A stretch of 64,000 nucleotides of DNA from Paraburkholderia mimosarum LMG 23256 = NBRC 106338 (GCF_000739815.1 NZ_BBJJ01000008.1:147243-211242); one strand, 5' to 3'; positions 34,861 through 44,759 are shown, counted from the stretch's first letter. Notes: generated by a model not told the origin, from the letters alone. A program made the numbers and translations.

Positions 34861-35982
34861 ATGCCGATCCACATGATCACGATGCCCAAATGGGGCCTTT
34901 CGATGGAGCAGGGCCAGGTGAACGGGTGGCTCAAGTCGCCAGGCGAGACGGTCACCAAGGGCGATGAACTGCTCGACGTCGAATCGGACAAGATCGCCTC
35001 GGGGGTCGAGTGTGCATTCGAGGGCGTGTTGCGACGGCAGATCGCCAAAGAGGGCGACACCCTCCCGGTCGGTGCGCTGCTGGGCGTGGTAGCCGATGCC
35101 GAAGCGGCCGACGCCGATATCGACGCCGCAGTGGCCGAATTCCAGCGCGACTTCGTGCCGGCGCAGGCAGGCGATGCCGACGCGGGACCGCAGCCGGAGA
35201 AGATGCAGATCGGCGGCAGGACCCTGCGCTACCTGAAGCAGGGAGAAGCCGAGGGCGTGCCCGTCGTCCTGATCCACGGCTTTGGCGGCGATCTCAACAA
35301 CTGGCTCTTCAATCACACTGATCTGGCGGCGGAGCGCACCGTCTGGGCACTCGATCTGCCGGGCCACGGTGAATCGGGCAAGGCCGTCGAGAGCGGGAGC
35401 CTCGACGAGCTTGCGCAGAGCGTGATTGCATTTCTCGACGCGCAGAAGATCGACCGCGCGCATCTCGTTGGGCACTCGCTGGGCGGCGCGGTGGCCATGG
35501 CGGTGGCCGAGAGCGCGCAGCAGCGTGTGGCCTCGCTCGCGCTGATCTCGAGCGCCGGCCTTGGCGGCGAGATCGACGGGGCGTACATCGAGGGCTTCGT
35601 CACGGCGGCAAACCGCAATGCGCTCAAGCCGCATGTGACGAAACTGTTCGCCGATCCCGCGCTGGTCACGCGTCAGCTGGTCGAGGACCTCGTGAAGTAC
35701 AAGCGGCTAGAAGGCGTGCAGGCCGCGCTCGGCATGATCGCGGGGCAGGCGTTCGCGGGCGGCGCGCAGCGGCATGTCTTCCGCGAGCGCCTCGCCTCGC
35801 TCGCTCCGCGCACGCTCGTGATCTGGGGGGAGGCCGACCAGATCATCCCGGCGCGCCATGCGCAGGGGCTGCCTTCGCAGGTGCACGTGGAGATGATCCC
35901 GGGCAAGGGGCACATGGTGCAGATGGAGGCTGCGCAGGAGGTCAATCGCCTGCTCAAGGCCTTCCTCGACGAAGGAGCCTGA
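34861..35982 (+). CDS. acoC: Acetoin dehydrogenase E2: lipoyl domain fused to alpha/beta hydrolase
   Basis: A 373-residue protein. The N-terminal lipoyl domain (residues 1-80) carries the attachment lysine in VESDKIAS (Lys44). From about residue 120 on it is an alpha/beta hydrolase rather than the usual E2 catalytic domain, with VLIHGFGGD near residue 137, the nucleophile elbow GHSLGG near residue 204, and a final histidine in PGKGHMVQ near residue 348. The fusion is the known AcoC architecture in Ralstonia and Pseudomonas. No peripheral subunit-binding or CAT domain is seen. A lipoyl synthase gene follows after 2 bp. Confidence 0.93.
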   Translation: MPIHMITMPKWGLSMEQGQVNGWLKSPGETVTKGDELLDVESDKIASGVECAFEGVLRRQIAKEGDTLPVGALLGVVADAEAADADIDAAVAEFQRDFVPAQAGDADAGPQPEKMQIGGRTLRYLKQGEAEGVPVVLIHGFGGDLNNWLFNHTDLAAERTVWALDLPGHGESGKAVESGSLDELAQSVIAFLDAQKIDRAHLVGHSLGGAVAMAVAESAQQRVASLALISSAGLGGEIDGAYIEGFVTAANRNALKPHVTKLFADPALVTRQLVEDLVKYKRLEGVQAALGMIAGQAFAGGAQRHVFRERLASLAPRTLVIWGEADQIIPARHAQGLPSQVHVEMIPGKGHMVQMEAAQEVNRLLKAFLDEGA

Positions 35983-35984
35983 GC

Positions 35985-36983
35985 ATGGAGGCCGCTACGT
36001 CTCATACGTCTCGATCGTCCAGTACGGCGCTGGGCCAGGAGGGCTTGCGCAGCCGCGAGAAGCTCGCGCGGATTCCGGTGAAGATCGTGCCAACCTCCGG
36101 CACGGACGCGGTCTTGCCGAAGCCTGCCTGGCTGCGCGCCCGCCCGCTCATGAGCGAGACTGTCGCGGGCGTGGCGGCCGTCTTGCGCGAACACCGGCTT
36201 CATTCGGTGTGCGAAGAAGCGATGTGCCCGAACATCGGCGAATGCTTTGCGCAGCGCACGGCGACATTCATGATCATGGGCGGGCTGTGCACGCGGCGCT
36301 GTCCGTTCTGCGACGTCGCGCACGGGCGGCCCGCGCCGCTCGATGAGGAGGAGCCTGCGCATCTCGCGGCGGCAGTTGGGGCGCTGGGTTTGCGTCACGT
36401 GGTGATTACGTCGGTCGATCGCGACGACTTGCGCGATGGGGGCGCGGCGCATTTCGCACGTTGCATCGCACGGGTGCGCGAGTGCGTGCCGGGCATCGGC
36501 GTCGAGGTGCTGACGCCCGATTTTCGCGGCCGCATCCAGCGTGCCATCGAGGCACTTTCGCTCGCGTGGCCTGACGTGTTCAACCACAACGTCGAGACCG
36601 TGCCTTCGCTTTATCGCGCCGCGCGGCCGGGCGCAGATTATTGCGGCTCGCTCGATCTGCTGGCGCGCGCGAAAGCGGCGAACGGCGCGCTCGTCACGAA
36701 GTCAGGGTTAATGGTTGGGCTGGGCGAAACCAATGGGGAGTTGCTCGCGACGATGCGTGATTTGCGTGGCCATCGCGTAGATGTGCTAACGATTGGGCAG
36801 TATCTCGCGCCGTCCCGGTTTCACTTGCCGGTGAAACGTTACGTGCATCCCGACGAATTCGCGGCGTTGCGCAATGAGGGCCTCGCGATGGGCTTCAGCG
36901 AGGTCGTGGCCGGGCCTCTCGTGCGCTCGTCGTATCACGCGGCGCAGACGGTGCAGGCGGCGCGGCAGGCCTTGCCGCGGTGA
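35985..36983 (+). CDS. Lipoyl synthase, aco-linked copy
   Basis: A 332-residue radical SAM enzyme that inserts two sulfurs into protein-bound octanoate. The auxiliary cluster motif [12 protein letters not shown] is near residue 75, the radical SAM motif CTRRCPFCD near residue 105, and the RSSYHA motif with the auxiliary-cluster serine lies near the end. It starts 2 bp after acoC, so it is very probably co-expressed to lipoylate AcoC. Most bacteria keep lipA beside lipB; here no lipB is present, which suggests a second, pathway-dedicated copy. That a housekeeping lipA exists elsewhere is inferred. Confidence 0.92.
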   Translation: MEAATSHTSRSSSTALGQEGLRSREKLARIPVKIVPTSGTDAVLPKPAWLRARPLMSETVAGVAAVLREHRLHSVCEEAMCPNIGECFAQRTATFMIMGGLCTRRCPFCDVAHGRPAPLDEEEPAHLAAAVGALGLRHVVITSVDRDDLRDGGAAHFARCIARVRECVPGIGVEVLTPDFRGRIQRAIEALSLAWPDVFNHNVETVPSLYRAARPGADYCGSLDLLARAKAANGALVTKSGLMVGLGETNGELLATMRDLRGHRVDVLTIGQYLAPSRFHLPVKRYVHPDEFAALRNEGLAMGFSEVVAGPLVRSSYHAAQTVQAARQALPR

Positions 36984-37039
36984 GGGGGGATTGCAACTAA
37001 CTGCCATCCTGTCTCGCGCCATCGAGTGACACCCGCCGG

Positions 37040-38407
37040 CTATCCGCCCCGACGCAGATGCCACGCACTCACGCGCGAGAGATAAAGCAGGAGTCCAGCA
37101 CCGGCCATCAGGAGGCTCGCCAGGTTGGCGAGCCAGAAACCGCGCGCGCCCGTCGCCCAGACGGGTATCGTGCCCGTCACGTCGAAACCCAGTGCATAGC
37201 CGCCGCCGAGCCCCACGCCCCACAATGCGACCGCATAGATGAGGGTCGGCACGACCGCGACCTTGTAGGCACGCAAGGCAAAGGCCGTGGTGATCTGCAG
37301 CGCGTCGAAGACGTGATAGCAGGTGACGATGGCGACGAGCGGCATGGCCGCGGCCACCACCGTGGGGTCGGGCGTATACCCGCCGATGACGAGTGGCCGA
37401 AGCACGAACACAATCGCGCCGTAGCAGCAGGCGATCGCCACGGCCGTCGCCACGCCGTGCCTCGCGAGGGTGCGAGCCTCGGCCGGGCGATTGCCGCCCA
37501 GCGCCTGGGCGACCAGCGTCGAAGTCGCGACGCCGATGGAAAGCGGCGTCATGTAGAGCACCGCGCCGATGTTCCCGGCGATCTGATGCCCGGCGAGCGT
37601 GGTCGTTCCCATGCGCGCGATGAAGATCGCCATGAACGTGTACGAGGTCACCTCGATGAGGTACGAGAGCCCCATCGGAATGCCGAGCTTGAGCAATTCG
37701 GCCTGGCGCTTCCACTCGGGCCAGCAGAAGTGCCTGAAGATTTCGAACGGCGCGAACACGTCGAAGCGCGTGAGCGCCAGCACCGCGCAAACGGCGAGCA
37801 CCCAGTTGATCGACGTGCTCGCGAGCGCGCAGCCCGGGCCGCCGAGGGCCGGCACGCCGAGACCGCCGAAGATGAGCCAAGTGTTGAGCGGCACCTTGAG
37901 CGCGAGCGCGCCGACTTGCAGGAACATCACGAGTCGCGGCCGTCCTACGGCATTGGCGAGCGAACTGTAGATCCGAAAAGCCAGCGCTGCGGGCAGCCCG
38001 AACGAGAGCAGCCGCAGATAGCCGATCGTGCGCTCGCGCAGCGCCTCTGGTGCGTGCGCGAGGTCGAGCAGCGGGCCGGGAAAGTAGAGGACCGCGAAGC
38101 CGAGCGCCATCAGCACGAGTGCTAGCCAGAATGCCTGGCGCACTTCGAGGCCGATTTCGATGTCCTTGCGCGCGCCATAGAGCTGAGCCGCGACGGGCTG
38201 CAGCGCGCTGAGAATGCCGGTGAGGGCGATATAAACCGAGACGTAGATCGACGAGCCCAGACCGAGCGCCGCGAGATCGAGCGCCGAGTACCGGCCGACC
38301 ATCGCGGTGTCGATCACGCCGAAGGCGATGATCGCGAGCTGGCCGATCAGCACCGGCCACGCGAGCGCAGCGATGCGCCGGACGTCGCCGAGGAGTGAGG
38401 GTGGCAC
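37040..38407 (-). CDS. MATE family efflux transporter (NorM-like)
   Basis: A 455-residue polytopic inner-membrane antiporter with about 12 hydrophobic helices. The N-terminal half shows GQLAIIAFGVIDTAMVGRYS and LQPVAAQLYGA, and the second half LEVTSYTFMA-like and GATSTLVAQALGG-like segments expected of the duplicated MATE fold (here VATSTLVAQALGG). The GTG start at 38407 is proposed: it has GAGG about 7-11 bases upstream and lies 8 bp after the stop of the preceding GT39-like gene. The longer frame adds 36 residues overlapping that gene. Such pumps export cationic drugs or metabolites; the substrate here is unknown. Confidence 0.88.
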   Translation of the reverse strand: MPPSLLGDVRRIAALAWPVLIGQLAIIAFGVIDTAMVGRYSALDLAALGLGSSIYVSVYIALTGILSALQPVAAQLYGARKDIEIGLEVRQAFWLALVLMALGFAVLYFPGPLLDLAHAPEALRERTIGYLRLLSFGLPAALAFRIYSSLANAVGRPRLVMFLQVGALALKVPLNTWLIFGGLGVPALGGPGCALASTSINWVLAVCAVLALTRFDVFAPFEIFRHFCWPEWKRQAELLKLGIPMGLSYLIEVTSYTFMAIFIARMGTTTLAGHQIAGNIGAVLYMTPLSIGVATSTLVAQALGGNRPAEARTLARHGVATAVAIACCYGAIVFVLRPLVIGGYTPDPTVVAAAMPLVAIVTCYHVFDALQITTAFALRAYKVAVVPTLIYAVALWGVGLGGGYALGFDVTGTIPVWATGARGFWLANLASLLMAGAGLLLYLSRVSAWHLRRGG

Positions 38408-38414
38408 CGCGGCC

Positions 38415-40172
38415 TCAGTCGGGGCGCTTGCGCCAGACGTGCGGCTTCTTGAGCGGCGTCTTCGGACGGTCGATGCGCACGTACAGGCGGAAGCGCTCGT
38501 CGCGGTCGGCGGCACGGCGGCCTTCCCACACGAGCTTCCATTCGTAGTCAGGCATCGAGCTCGGCTCGCCGTAGTCCTGGGTATCCTGGCGCAGGATCAC
38601 GTCGCAGTTCTCGTCGAATGCGAAATGCATCCTGCCGAAATAGGCGAAGGTGGCGATCTGCGCGTCGCCGAGGCGCACTGGGGAGATGCACTGGTAATCG
38701 GCGGGCAGGTGCGCCGCGATCTGCTCGGCGACGTCCTTGTAGGTCCGGCTGTAGTTCACGACGGGCAGCCACAGCGTCATGAGCAGCACCCACATGAGCG
38801 TGGTGCCGCCGCTCGACAGCACGACACTGCGCCACAGCACCTTCGGATGGCGCGCCACGCGCCACTGCACGAGAACCATCCAGCACACGGTGACGGCCAC
38901 CGCGCACGCGAACGAGAGAATCTTGAACTGCGGCACGAAGCCGGGCGCGAGCCGCGCGAGATTGCGTGCGAGCGGTGCGGGAAATCCGGTCATGCCCGCG
39001 AGCCACACGAGCCATACGAAGGTGCCGAGAATCGTGAAGCTGAGCACCGCGAACCAGTCGATCGCATTGATCGCGCCGCGCTTGAGCGTGGGCAGCGCGA
39101 AGGTCGCGAGCACCGAAAGCGCGGGCAGCACCAGCATGAAGAGCCGGTTCGACTCGTGGCTCTGCACGATCACGAGAATGAGCAACGGCACGATCACCGA
39201 GAGCGGGATCGCGATATGCGGCTTGCGGCGCAGTCCGGCCCAGCTCACGAAGGCCCATATCGCCAGCGGCCATGCGGGCCACGTGAAGAGCGGCAGGTTC
39301 TTTGCCGCATAGCGCAGTACGTAGCCCGGCGGCCCCGCGAACGCGTTGACGTTGGTTCGCGCCCACTGGTTGAGGAACCAGGCAGCGTCGTCGGGGTACA
39401 GGTGCAGCGCGGCGACAGGCCACGAGGCCGAGATCGCGAGCGCGACGGGCAGGCCCGCCACGAGAAGCCAGCGCGAGCGCGTTTCGGGCGCGCTGGCAAG
39501 CATGGCGAGCGTGCCGATGAGGAGCGCGCCCACGAGCACGGGGCCGCTCGACAACATCACGACGCCCAGCGCGACACCCCACCAGATCGCGCCCTGGACC
39601 GGCTTGTCGATGGCGCGCACGACGCCGTACAGGAGCATGGCGATGCCCAGGAACTGCATGAGCTGCGGGGTGGTTTCGTGGCCGCGCTCAGCAAGGCCAA
39701 AGCACGCCAGCAGCACGAGCAGGGCGCCGTCGCCGAGCGTGCGACCGTAGTCGCGCGGCTCGGGCTCGCCGCCGAACGCGTACTTGAACGGCTGCACTTC
39801 GGGACGACGGCCCAGCAGATAGGCGCTGTACCAGACGAACGCGCACGCGAGACAGAACAACACGCCCGTGGCGATGCGCGAGGCGTTGCTCGCGTCGACC
39901 CACGGCGCGAACAGGCGGATGCACGCGGCGCCCAGCCAGTAGGCGAGCGGCCCGTTCTCCGTCACGTACTTGCCGACGAGGTTCGGCAGCATCCAGTCGT
40001 GCGAGGTGCCGCCCGCCATCGTCCACATCACGCCGAAGCCCGCCGCGTCCTCGTTCTTCCACGGATCGCGTCCAAAGAGCCCGAACGCCGCGAAGACGAT
40101 ACAGATGGTCAGCAACAGCCAGCGCGGCAAGGCGCTGGTGGCGGAGGCGGTCAGTCGAATGGCTGGCTTCAT
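38415..40172 (-). CDS. GT39/ArnT-like polytopic glycosyltransferase
   Basis: A 585-residue inner-membrane protein with about 11-12 hydrophobic helices and the first-loop acidic motif WKNEDAAGFGVMW, the position where ArnT and PMT enzymes hold catalytic acids. The C-terminal periplasmic region of about 120 residues contains CISPVRLGDAQIATFAYFGR. It resembles ArnT superfamily proteins but is clearly different from the arn-operon ArnT in this window. The start MKPAIRLTA is chosen; a longer frame adds 28 residues. It is followed 8 bp later by the MATE gene, probably one operon. The acceptor is unknown. Confidence 0.78.
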   Translation of the reverse strand: MKPAIRLTASATSALPRWLLLTICIVFAAFGLFGRDPWKNEDAAGFGVMWTMAGGTSHDWMLPNLVGKYVTENGPLAYWLGAACIRLFAPWVDASNASRIATGVLFCLACAFVWYSAYLLGRRPEVQPFKYAFGGEPEPRDYGRTLGDGALLVLLACFGLAERGHETTPQLMQFLGIAMLLYGVVRAIDKPVQGAIWWGVALGVVMLSSGPVLVGALLIGTLAMLASAPETRSRWLLVAGLPVALAISASWPVAALHLYPDDAAWFLNQWARTNVNAFAGPPGYVLRYAAKNLPLFTWPAWPLAIWAFVSWAGLRRKPHIAIPLSVIVPLLILVIVQSHESNRLFMLVLPALSVLATFALPTLKRGAINAIDWFAVLSFTILGTFVWLVWLAGMTGFPAPLARNLARLAPGFVPQFKILSFACAVAVTVCWMVLVQWRVARHPKVLWRSVVLSSGGTTLMWVLLMTLWLPVVNYSRTYKDVAEQIAAHLPADYQCISPVRLGDAQIATFAYFGRMHFAFDENCDVILRQDTQDYGEPSSMPDYEWKLVWEGRRAADRDERFRLYVRIDRPKTPLKKPHVWRKRPD

Positions 40173-40411
40173 GCAGTGCGAAGGGAAACGGATAAACCCT
40201 GTATGCGCGAGCGGGTGCGCATAGAGGGGCAAGCAGGCTTGCGGGGCAGACGGCACGGCCGGCCGTACCCGCGGAGCAATCCGGCATTCTAGCCGGGCCG
40301 GCTATCGCGCGTCATCGCACGAGCAGCAGGCTAATTCGCAGAAACAGGCGAAACAGGGCAGTCAGTCGCACCCGCGAGTGGCCCGAGCCGCGCGAAGGTG
40401 GCGCGAGCAAC

Positions 40412-40439
40412 AAAAAAGGGCAGCGTACGCTGCCCTTTT
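40412..40439 (-). terminator. Terminator after rpmE2
   Basis: On the minus strand a GGGCAGCG/CGCTGCCC stem (arms 40428-40435 and 40418-40425) is followed by six T residues, 48 bp past the rpmE2 stop. A short T run on the other side makes it partly bidirectional. Confidence 0.9.
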
Positions 40440-40486
40440 GAGTCCTGCCAATGCGGGGCCGGCAAGCAGCCGGCGCGGCGAAGCAT

Positions 40487-40750
40487 TTACTTCGCGGCCT
40501 TGCCCGAGGCGCGTGCGCCGAACTTCTTGTTGAACTTCTCGACACGGCCGGCCGTATCCATGATCTTTTGCGTGCCCGTGTAGAACGGATGCGATTCCGA
40601 CGACACTTCGATCTTGGCGAGCGGGTAGGTCTTGCCGTTGAATTCGGCGGTTTCGCGCGTCTGGATGGTCGAGCGGGTCACGAACTTGAAGTCGTTCGAA
40701 ACGTCGACGAACAGGACTTCGCGGTAATCCGGGTGAATGCCTTCTTTCAT
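40487..40750 (-). CDS. rpmE2: 50S ribosomal protein L31, type B
   Basis: An 87-residue ribosomal protein of the type B L31 family, which forms an intersubunit bridge. It starts [14 protein letters not shown] and contains [10 protein letters not shown]. The zinc-binding cysteines of the standard L31 are absent, the mark of the C-minus paralogue. Zinc-free L31 forms are usually induced under zinc limitation when both forms exist, though many Burkholderiales appear to rely on type B. An AGGAAC ribosome-binding site precedes the ATG. It is a single gene with its own terminator. Confidence 0.96.
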   Translation of the reverse strand: MKEGIHPDYREVLFVDVSNDFKFVTRSTIQTRETAEFNGKTYPLAKIEVSSESHPFYTGTQKIMDTAGRVEKFNKKFGARASGKAAK

Positions 40751-40926
40751 GATTGTTCCTCAAATCTGGCGGTAGCCAACCCGCGTGCTCCCGGCACCAT
40801 GCCGAAAAACCGTTCGCGCGAGCCACTTGCCCAAGGTCGAAAAAAGGAGATTATGCCAGAAAATCAGCCGGTTCGCGATTTTTTGCGGCGCTGCCGGCAG
40901 ATGCTCAGGCTGGCTTCCCAGCGTGA

Positions 40927-41754
40927 CTATGCGCCCAGTGCGCCCACGCGCGCCGGGTCCTGGCGGTAATAGCGCGCGAGCAGACGGTAAAGCTCGGGAT
41001 ATTCGGCCTCGAACGCCTTCGGCTTGACGAACAGCGCCTCGCTACACACCGCAAAGAACTCCGACGGGTGATCGGCGGCATAGGGATCGATCAGCGAGTC
41101 GCGCTCGAAACGCGCCCAGCGGCGCTCCGGCACGGCGTCCACCTTGTCGCAGAACTGGTCGTAGGCATTGTCGAACACGTCGGCCCAGGCCTGCGCGTCG
41201 AGCGGCGCATGCCAGCGCCGAAAAAGGGGCGGGTGTCCGTCCGGCTCGCCGTTGAGCATGTCGATCTTGTGTGCGAATTCGTGGATCACAACGTTGTAGG
41301 CGTCGCTGCCGTCGGTCATCTGCGCGTCTTCCCACGACAGGATGACAGGGCCGCCTTCCCACGCCTCGCCGCTTGCATCCTGCTCGACTTCGTGCACCAC
41401 GCCGTCCTCGTCCTCCACGGTCTTGCGGATCACGAATTCGCCCGGATACACGATCACCCCCACCCAGCCCTTGTAGAGATCGAGCGAAAGATTGAGCACG
41501 GGCAGCGACGCCTGTGCGGCGATGGCCACCGTCATCGGGTCGGTGAGCACGAGATCGTGCGCAGTCGAGAACTCCTTCTGCGCGATGAAAAGACTCGTCA
41601 TCTCGCGCAGGCGGACAAGGTCGGCTTCGTCGAGATGCGTGAGGAACGGCAGGCCGGCGAGCGTGGCCTTCCAGAGCGCGTCGTCGATCGCATAGGTGCG
41701 CAGCGCCTTCTCGCGGCGGCGCGCGCCGAACCAGTTTGAGAGTTTCGAAAGCAT
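40927..41754 (-). CDS. mtfA: M90 zinc metallopeptidase, MtfA-like
   Basis: A 275-residue protein with the zinc motif HEFAHKID near residue 158 and a downstream glutamate in HPSEFFAVCSEALF near residue 230 as likely third ligand. In E. coli MtfA is an aminopeptidase that binds the Mlc repressor and so affects the glucose PTS. Whether that partner exists here is unknown. The length matches the family. The start MLSKLSNWFGARR is the first Met of the conserved region. It lies downstream of rho but beyond the rho terminator, so it probably has its own promoter in the 265-bp gap. Confidence 0.9.
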   Translation of the reverse strand: MLSKLSNWFGARRREKALRTYAIDDALWKATLAGLPFLTHLDEADLVRLREMTSLFIAQKEFSTAHDLVLTDPMTVAIAAQASLPVLNLSLDLYKGWVGVIVYPGEFVIRKTVEDEDGVVHEVEQDASGEAWEGGPVILSWEDAQMTDGSDAYNVVIHEFAHKIDMLNGEPDGHPPLFRRWHAPLDAQAWADVFDNAYDQFCDKVDAVPERRWARFERDSLIDPYAADHPSEFFAVCSEALFVKPKAFEAEYPELYRLLARYYRQDPARVGALGA

Positions 41755-42020
41755 CGCTTCGGATAGATGTTCGGGGAGGCTTGCGGTTGTCCGCGTCGAA
41801 CGAGCTCGGAAAGCTCGGCCCGTCGAACGATATCGTCAACTGCCTGACGACGTTTTTCAAGCGATAGCCGTGTATTCCTCGATCGCGAAGACGTGGAACG
41901 TGAGATGGGCAATCGGTGCAGGGCGATGAACAGCAGCAGTGCGCGCAGGGGCAGCGGCGGGATGAGCCACGCTTCAGTGGCGGGGGGCGAGAGGCGCGCG
42001 GCGCCCCTCGCCGGAAAAGC
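41755..42020. other. Non-coding gap between rho terminator and mtfA
   Basis: About 265 bp without a supported gene. It must hold the mtfA promoter, but no good -35/-10 pair stands out. A long GC-rich inverted repeat around 41987-42013 (GGCGAG...CTCGCC) lies next to the rho terminator. Confidence 0.4.
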
Positions 42021-42047
42021 AAGACGCCCGCGAACAGCGGGCGTCTT
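42021..42047 (-). terminator. Terminator after rho
   Basis: An 11-bp perfect stem, AAGACGCCCGC/GCGGGCGTCTT, with a 5-base loop, 27 bp past the rho stop codon. On the minus strand it is followed by GCTTTTCC, so the T run is weak. Confidence 0.8.
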
Positions 42048-42074
42048 GTTGCCAATCCAGCCGGGACGACGGTA

Positions 42075-43337
42075 TCAGCCGCCGCGGCGCATCATGTCGA
42101 AGAACTCGGAGTTGTTCTTCGTCTGGCGGATCTTGTCGAGCAGGAATTCCATGGCCTCGACTTCATCCATGTCGTGGATGAACTTGCGCAGCACCCAGAT
42201 CTTCTGGAGGATATCCGGCTTGATGAGCAGTTCTTCGCGGCGCGTGCCCGACTTGTTCAGGTTGATCGACGGATAGACGCGCTTTTCCGCGAGGCGGCGC
42301 TCGAGGTGCACTTCCATGTTGCCGGTGCCCTTGAACTCTTCGTAGATCACGTCGTCCATGCGGCTGCCGGTTTCGATCAGCGCGGTGCCGATGATGGTGA
42401 GCGAGCCGCCTTCCTCGATGTTGCGCGCCGCGCCGAAGAAGCGCTTCGGACGTTGCAGCGCGTTGGCGTCCACGCCGCCCGTGAGCACCTTGCCCGATGC
42501 GGGCACAACGGTGTTGTACGCACGCGCGAGGCGCGTGATCGAGTCGAGCAGAATCACGACGTCGTGCTTCATTTCGACGAGACGCTTGGCCTTCTCGATC
42601 ACCATTTCGGCGACCTGCACGTGACGCGCGGCCGGTTCGTCGAAGGTGGAGGCGATCACTTCGCCGGCCACCGAGCGCTGCATTTCCGTCACTTCTTCAG
42701 GACGCTCGTCGATCAGCAGCACGAAGAGGACCACATCGGGGTGGTTCTGCTTGATGGCGTGCGCGATGTGCTGAAGCATCACCGTCTTGCCCGACTTGGG
42801 AGAGGCGACCAGCAGGCCGCGCTGACCCTTGCCGATGGGGGCGATCATGTCGATGATGCGACCCGTCACGTTCTCCTCGCCGCGCATCTCGCGCTCGAGC
42901 AGCAGCACCTTGTTCGGGTGCAGCGGCGTGAGATTCTCGAACATGATCTTGTGCTTCGAGGCCTCGGGCGGCTGGCCGTTGACCTTGTCGACCTTCACGA
43001 GCGCGAAGTAGCGTTCGCCGTCCTTCGGCGTGCGTACCTCGCCTTCGATCGTGTCGCCGGTGTGCAGGTTGAAGCGGCGGATCTGCGACGGGCTGATGTA
43101 GATATCGTCCGTGCTGGCGAGATACGAGGTTTCCGGCGAGCGCAAAAAGCCGAAGCCGTCCGGCAGCACTTCGAGCGTGCCGTCACCGAAGATCGTTTCG
43201 CCCGTCTTGGCGCGTTTTTTGAGAATCGCGAACATGAGTTCCTGCTTGCGCAGGCGGTTCGCATTTTCGATCTCGAGGCCATTGGCCATCTCGATCAATT
43301 CGGACACGTGCAGAGACTTGAGCTCGGAAAGATGCAT
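42075..43337 (-). CDS. rho: Transcription termination factor Rho
   Basis: A 420-residue hexameric RNA helicase that ends transcription at rut sites. The N-terminal helix bundle begins [18 protein letters not shown]. The RNA-binding cold-shock-like domain contains GFGFLRS near residue 63, and the ATPase core has Walker A PKSGKT near residue 180 and the R-loop GKGQRGL before it. Length matches E. coli Rho (419). The start is the conserved MHLSEL; the upstream open frame lies in the leader. trxA is upstream on the same strand, the classic trxA-rho order, with a 300-bp leader between them. Confidence 0.98.
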   Translation of the reverse strand: MHLSELKSLHVSELIEMANGLEIENANRLRKQELMFAILKKRAKTGETIFGDGTLEVLPDGFGFLRSPETSYLASTDDIYISPSQIRRFNLHTGDTIEGEVRTPKDGERYFALVKVDKVNGQPPEASKHKIMFENLTPLHPNKVLLLEREMRGEENVTGRIIDMIAPIGKGQRGLLVASPKSGKTVMLQHIAHAIKQNHPDVVLFVLLIDERPEEVTEMQRSVAGEVIASTFDEPAARHVQVAEMVIEKAKRLVEMKHDVVILLDSITRLARAYNTVVPASGKVLTGGVDANALQRPKRFFGAARNIEEGGSLTIIGTALIETGSRMDDVIYEEFKGTGNMEVHLERRLAEKRVYPSINLNKSGTRREELLIKPDILQKIWVLRKFIHDMDEVEAMEFLLDKIRQTKNNSEFFDMMRRGG

Positions 43338-43639
43338 ACGGAGAACCCGTCGGGGAGGAGTGCGACGAAAAGAAGTCTGGGGGAAAAGAAGCGAGCGGAA
43401 CCGCTCAAGGACTTTTGCTTGGAACTTTGCTTGAGGCTTTATAAGAGCGCCGGTAGACGCTTTATGAATTCTAGCATAGCACACGCCAGAAACCGCCAGC
43501 GTAGACCGACAGCAAGTTTCCGCGTGTTTTCAGGGTGCGTGTTGTCGCGTGACAACACGCAGCGTTGCTCGCCTCATCGCGGACTGCGTGGACTGGCCGG
43601 GCAGTGCGCCCGGGCAGGTGAGGGCGGCAAAAACGGCCG
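43338..43639 (-). promoter_or_regulatory. rho promoter and leader region
   Basis: The gap between trxA and rho has no gene. On the minus strand an extended -10 element, TGC-TAGAAT (43468-43476), lies about 130 bp before the rho ATG, giving a leader of roughly 120 nt. Further upstream a perfect 10-bp inverted repeat (GCGTGTTGTC at 43537-43546, GACAACACGC at 43551-43560) may be the trxA terminator (no T run) or an operator. In E. coli the rho leader mediates autoregulation. Confidence 0.5.
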
Positions 43640-43966
43640 TTACAGGTGGCTATCCAGGAACGCGGTGAGTTGCGACTTCGAGAGCGCACCGACTTTTTGT
43701 GCCGCCACGGCGCCGTTCTTGAAGAGGATCAGCGTGGGGATGCCGCGCACGCCGAACTTCACCGGAGTCGACTGATGCTCGTCGACATTGATCTTTGCAA
43801 TTTGCAGGCGATCGCCGTAATCCTTCGCGACTTCATCGAGAATCGGCGCGATCATCTTGCACGGGCCGCACCATTCGGCCCAGAAGTCCAGCAGCACGGG
43901 CTTGTCGGATTTCACGACGTCCTGTTCGAACGATGCGTCGCTGATATGCTTGATTTGTTCGCTCAT
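43640..43966 (-). CDS. trxA: Thioredoxin 1
   Basis: A 108-residue thiol-disulfide oxidoreductase with active site WAEWCGPCK near residue 32 and cis-proline segment [11 protein letters not shown] near residue 75. It reduces ribonucleotide reductase, peroxiredoxins and others; the Bcp in this window is a likely client. The start [10 protein letters not shown] is chosen; a longer frame upstream would add 39 poorly conserved residues. It is upstream of rho. Confidence 0.97.
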   Translation of the reverse strand: MSEQIKHISDASFEQDVVKSDKPVLLDFWAEWCGPCKMIAPILDEVAKDYGDRLQIAKINVDEHQSTPVKFGVRGIPTLILFKNGAVAAQKVGALSKSQLTAFLDSHL

Positions 43967-44429
43967 TGTATGAATACCTCTTTTCGATTCGAGGCCGAGC
44001 AAATTGCTCGCCACGATGCTCCAAAACTGAAAATTCATCCGGGGCCGCGAGGGCGGCCAGGCCGAAGCCGCACCCCATGCCAATCACATGCCATTCGGGC
44101 GCAAACCGCGCGGCTTAGCCGATTGCCGACGCCAGTGTAGCCTAAATCCCTATGCGTTGCCGACGGTGATAGTACTCATGCCGGAAGGAGGGTTTCCGTC
44201 CTCCAGGCCACATTCGGCGGGGCATGCGAGGGATATGACGGGCGCCTCGGCGCGACCGTTGCGCGCGAGACCGTGTGCTCCCGAACACTATCTGATGGCG
44301 CAGCCGGCCTTTGCAAGAGAGCGTCAAAGAATGCGTCCGGGCAGCGTGTGCGAGATGCGGTGACCCGCTCGGCGCGCTTTTTGGCACCGCCGGAGTCGCA
44401 ATGCGGCGCGACCGATGTTAGAATGCGCC
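43967..44429. other. Non-coding gap between trxA and 4.5S RNA
   Basis: About 460 bp between divergent units with no convincing gene. It holds the trxA promoter (minus) and the 4.5S RNA promoter (plus). A TAGAAT hexamer at 44419-44424, 6 bp before the RNA, is a likely -10; no strong -35 is seen. A GGAGG...CCTCC hairpin lies at about 44183-44202. I recognise nothing else. Confidence 0.4.
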
Positions 44430-44529
44430 GTGACGGGCCTCCTCGCATGGAGGGGCGGTCAACCTGGTCAGGTCGGGAACGAAGCAGCCACAGCCGTTTT
44501 CCGCCAGTGCCGAGGGTCGGGCTCGTCAC
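44430..44529 (+). ncRNA. ffs: Signal recognition particle 4.5S RNA
   Basis: The universally conserved SRP domain IV is clear: CCTGGTCAGGTC, then GGGAACGAAGCAGCC (44463-44489), with the GGAA-like tetraloop and the asymmetric loop that binds Ffh. The ends pair (GTGACGGGCC near 44430 with GGCTCGTCAC near 44519-44528) to close a single long hairpin of about 100 nt, the bacterial 4.5S form. A T-rich run follows. dnaX begins 230 bp downstream. Confidence 0.95.
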
Positions 44530-44759
44530 CTTCCTCTTTTTCTTCCGTATTTTCCCCAGCTACGACGCCGCGCAATCTGGCGCGCGACGCGATGCTTCGC
44601 TTGTCGCTTGTTTGTCGCTAGTCTGTCGCGATCGTCAGTTTCGGGCGGTCTTTCTCGCTCCCGGTCGCTCGTGCCCCCTGTTCCGCAGCCGCCACGGGCA
44701 AGCCGTTCGCCGCCTTTTGATTCATCTGGGCGCGCGGGTGTTGCTGATACAATTTCCGG

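Noticed and set aside
38307..40292. A 661-codon open frame antisense to the GT39-like gene
   Set aside because: Shadow of a membrane-protein gene; low-complexity charged composition and no start context.
44080..44096. A sigma-54-like TGGCAT-N5-TGGCA on the minus strand upstream of trxA
   Set aside because: The -12 element has a mismatch, the pattern arises from a short direct repeat, and no activator gene or precedent supports it.
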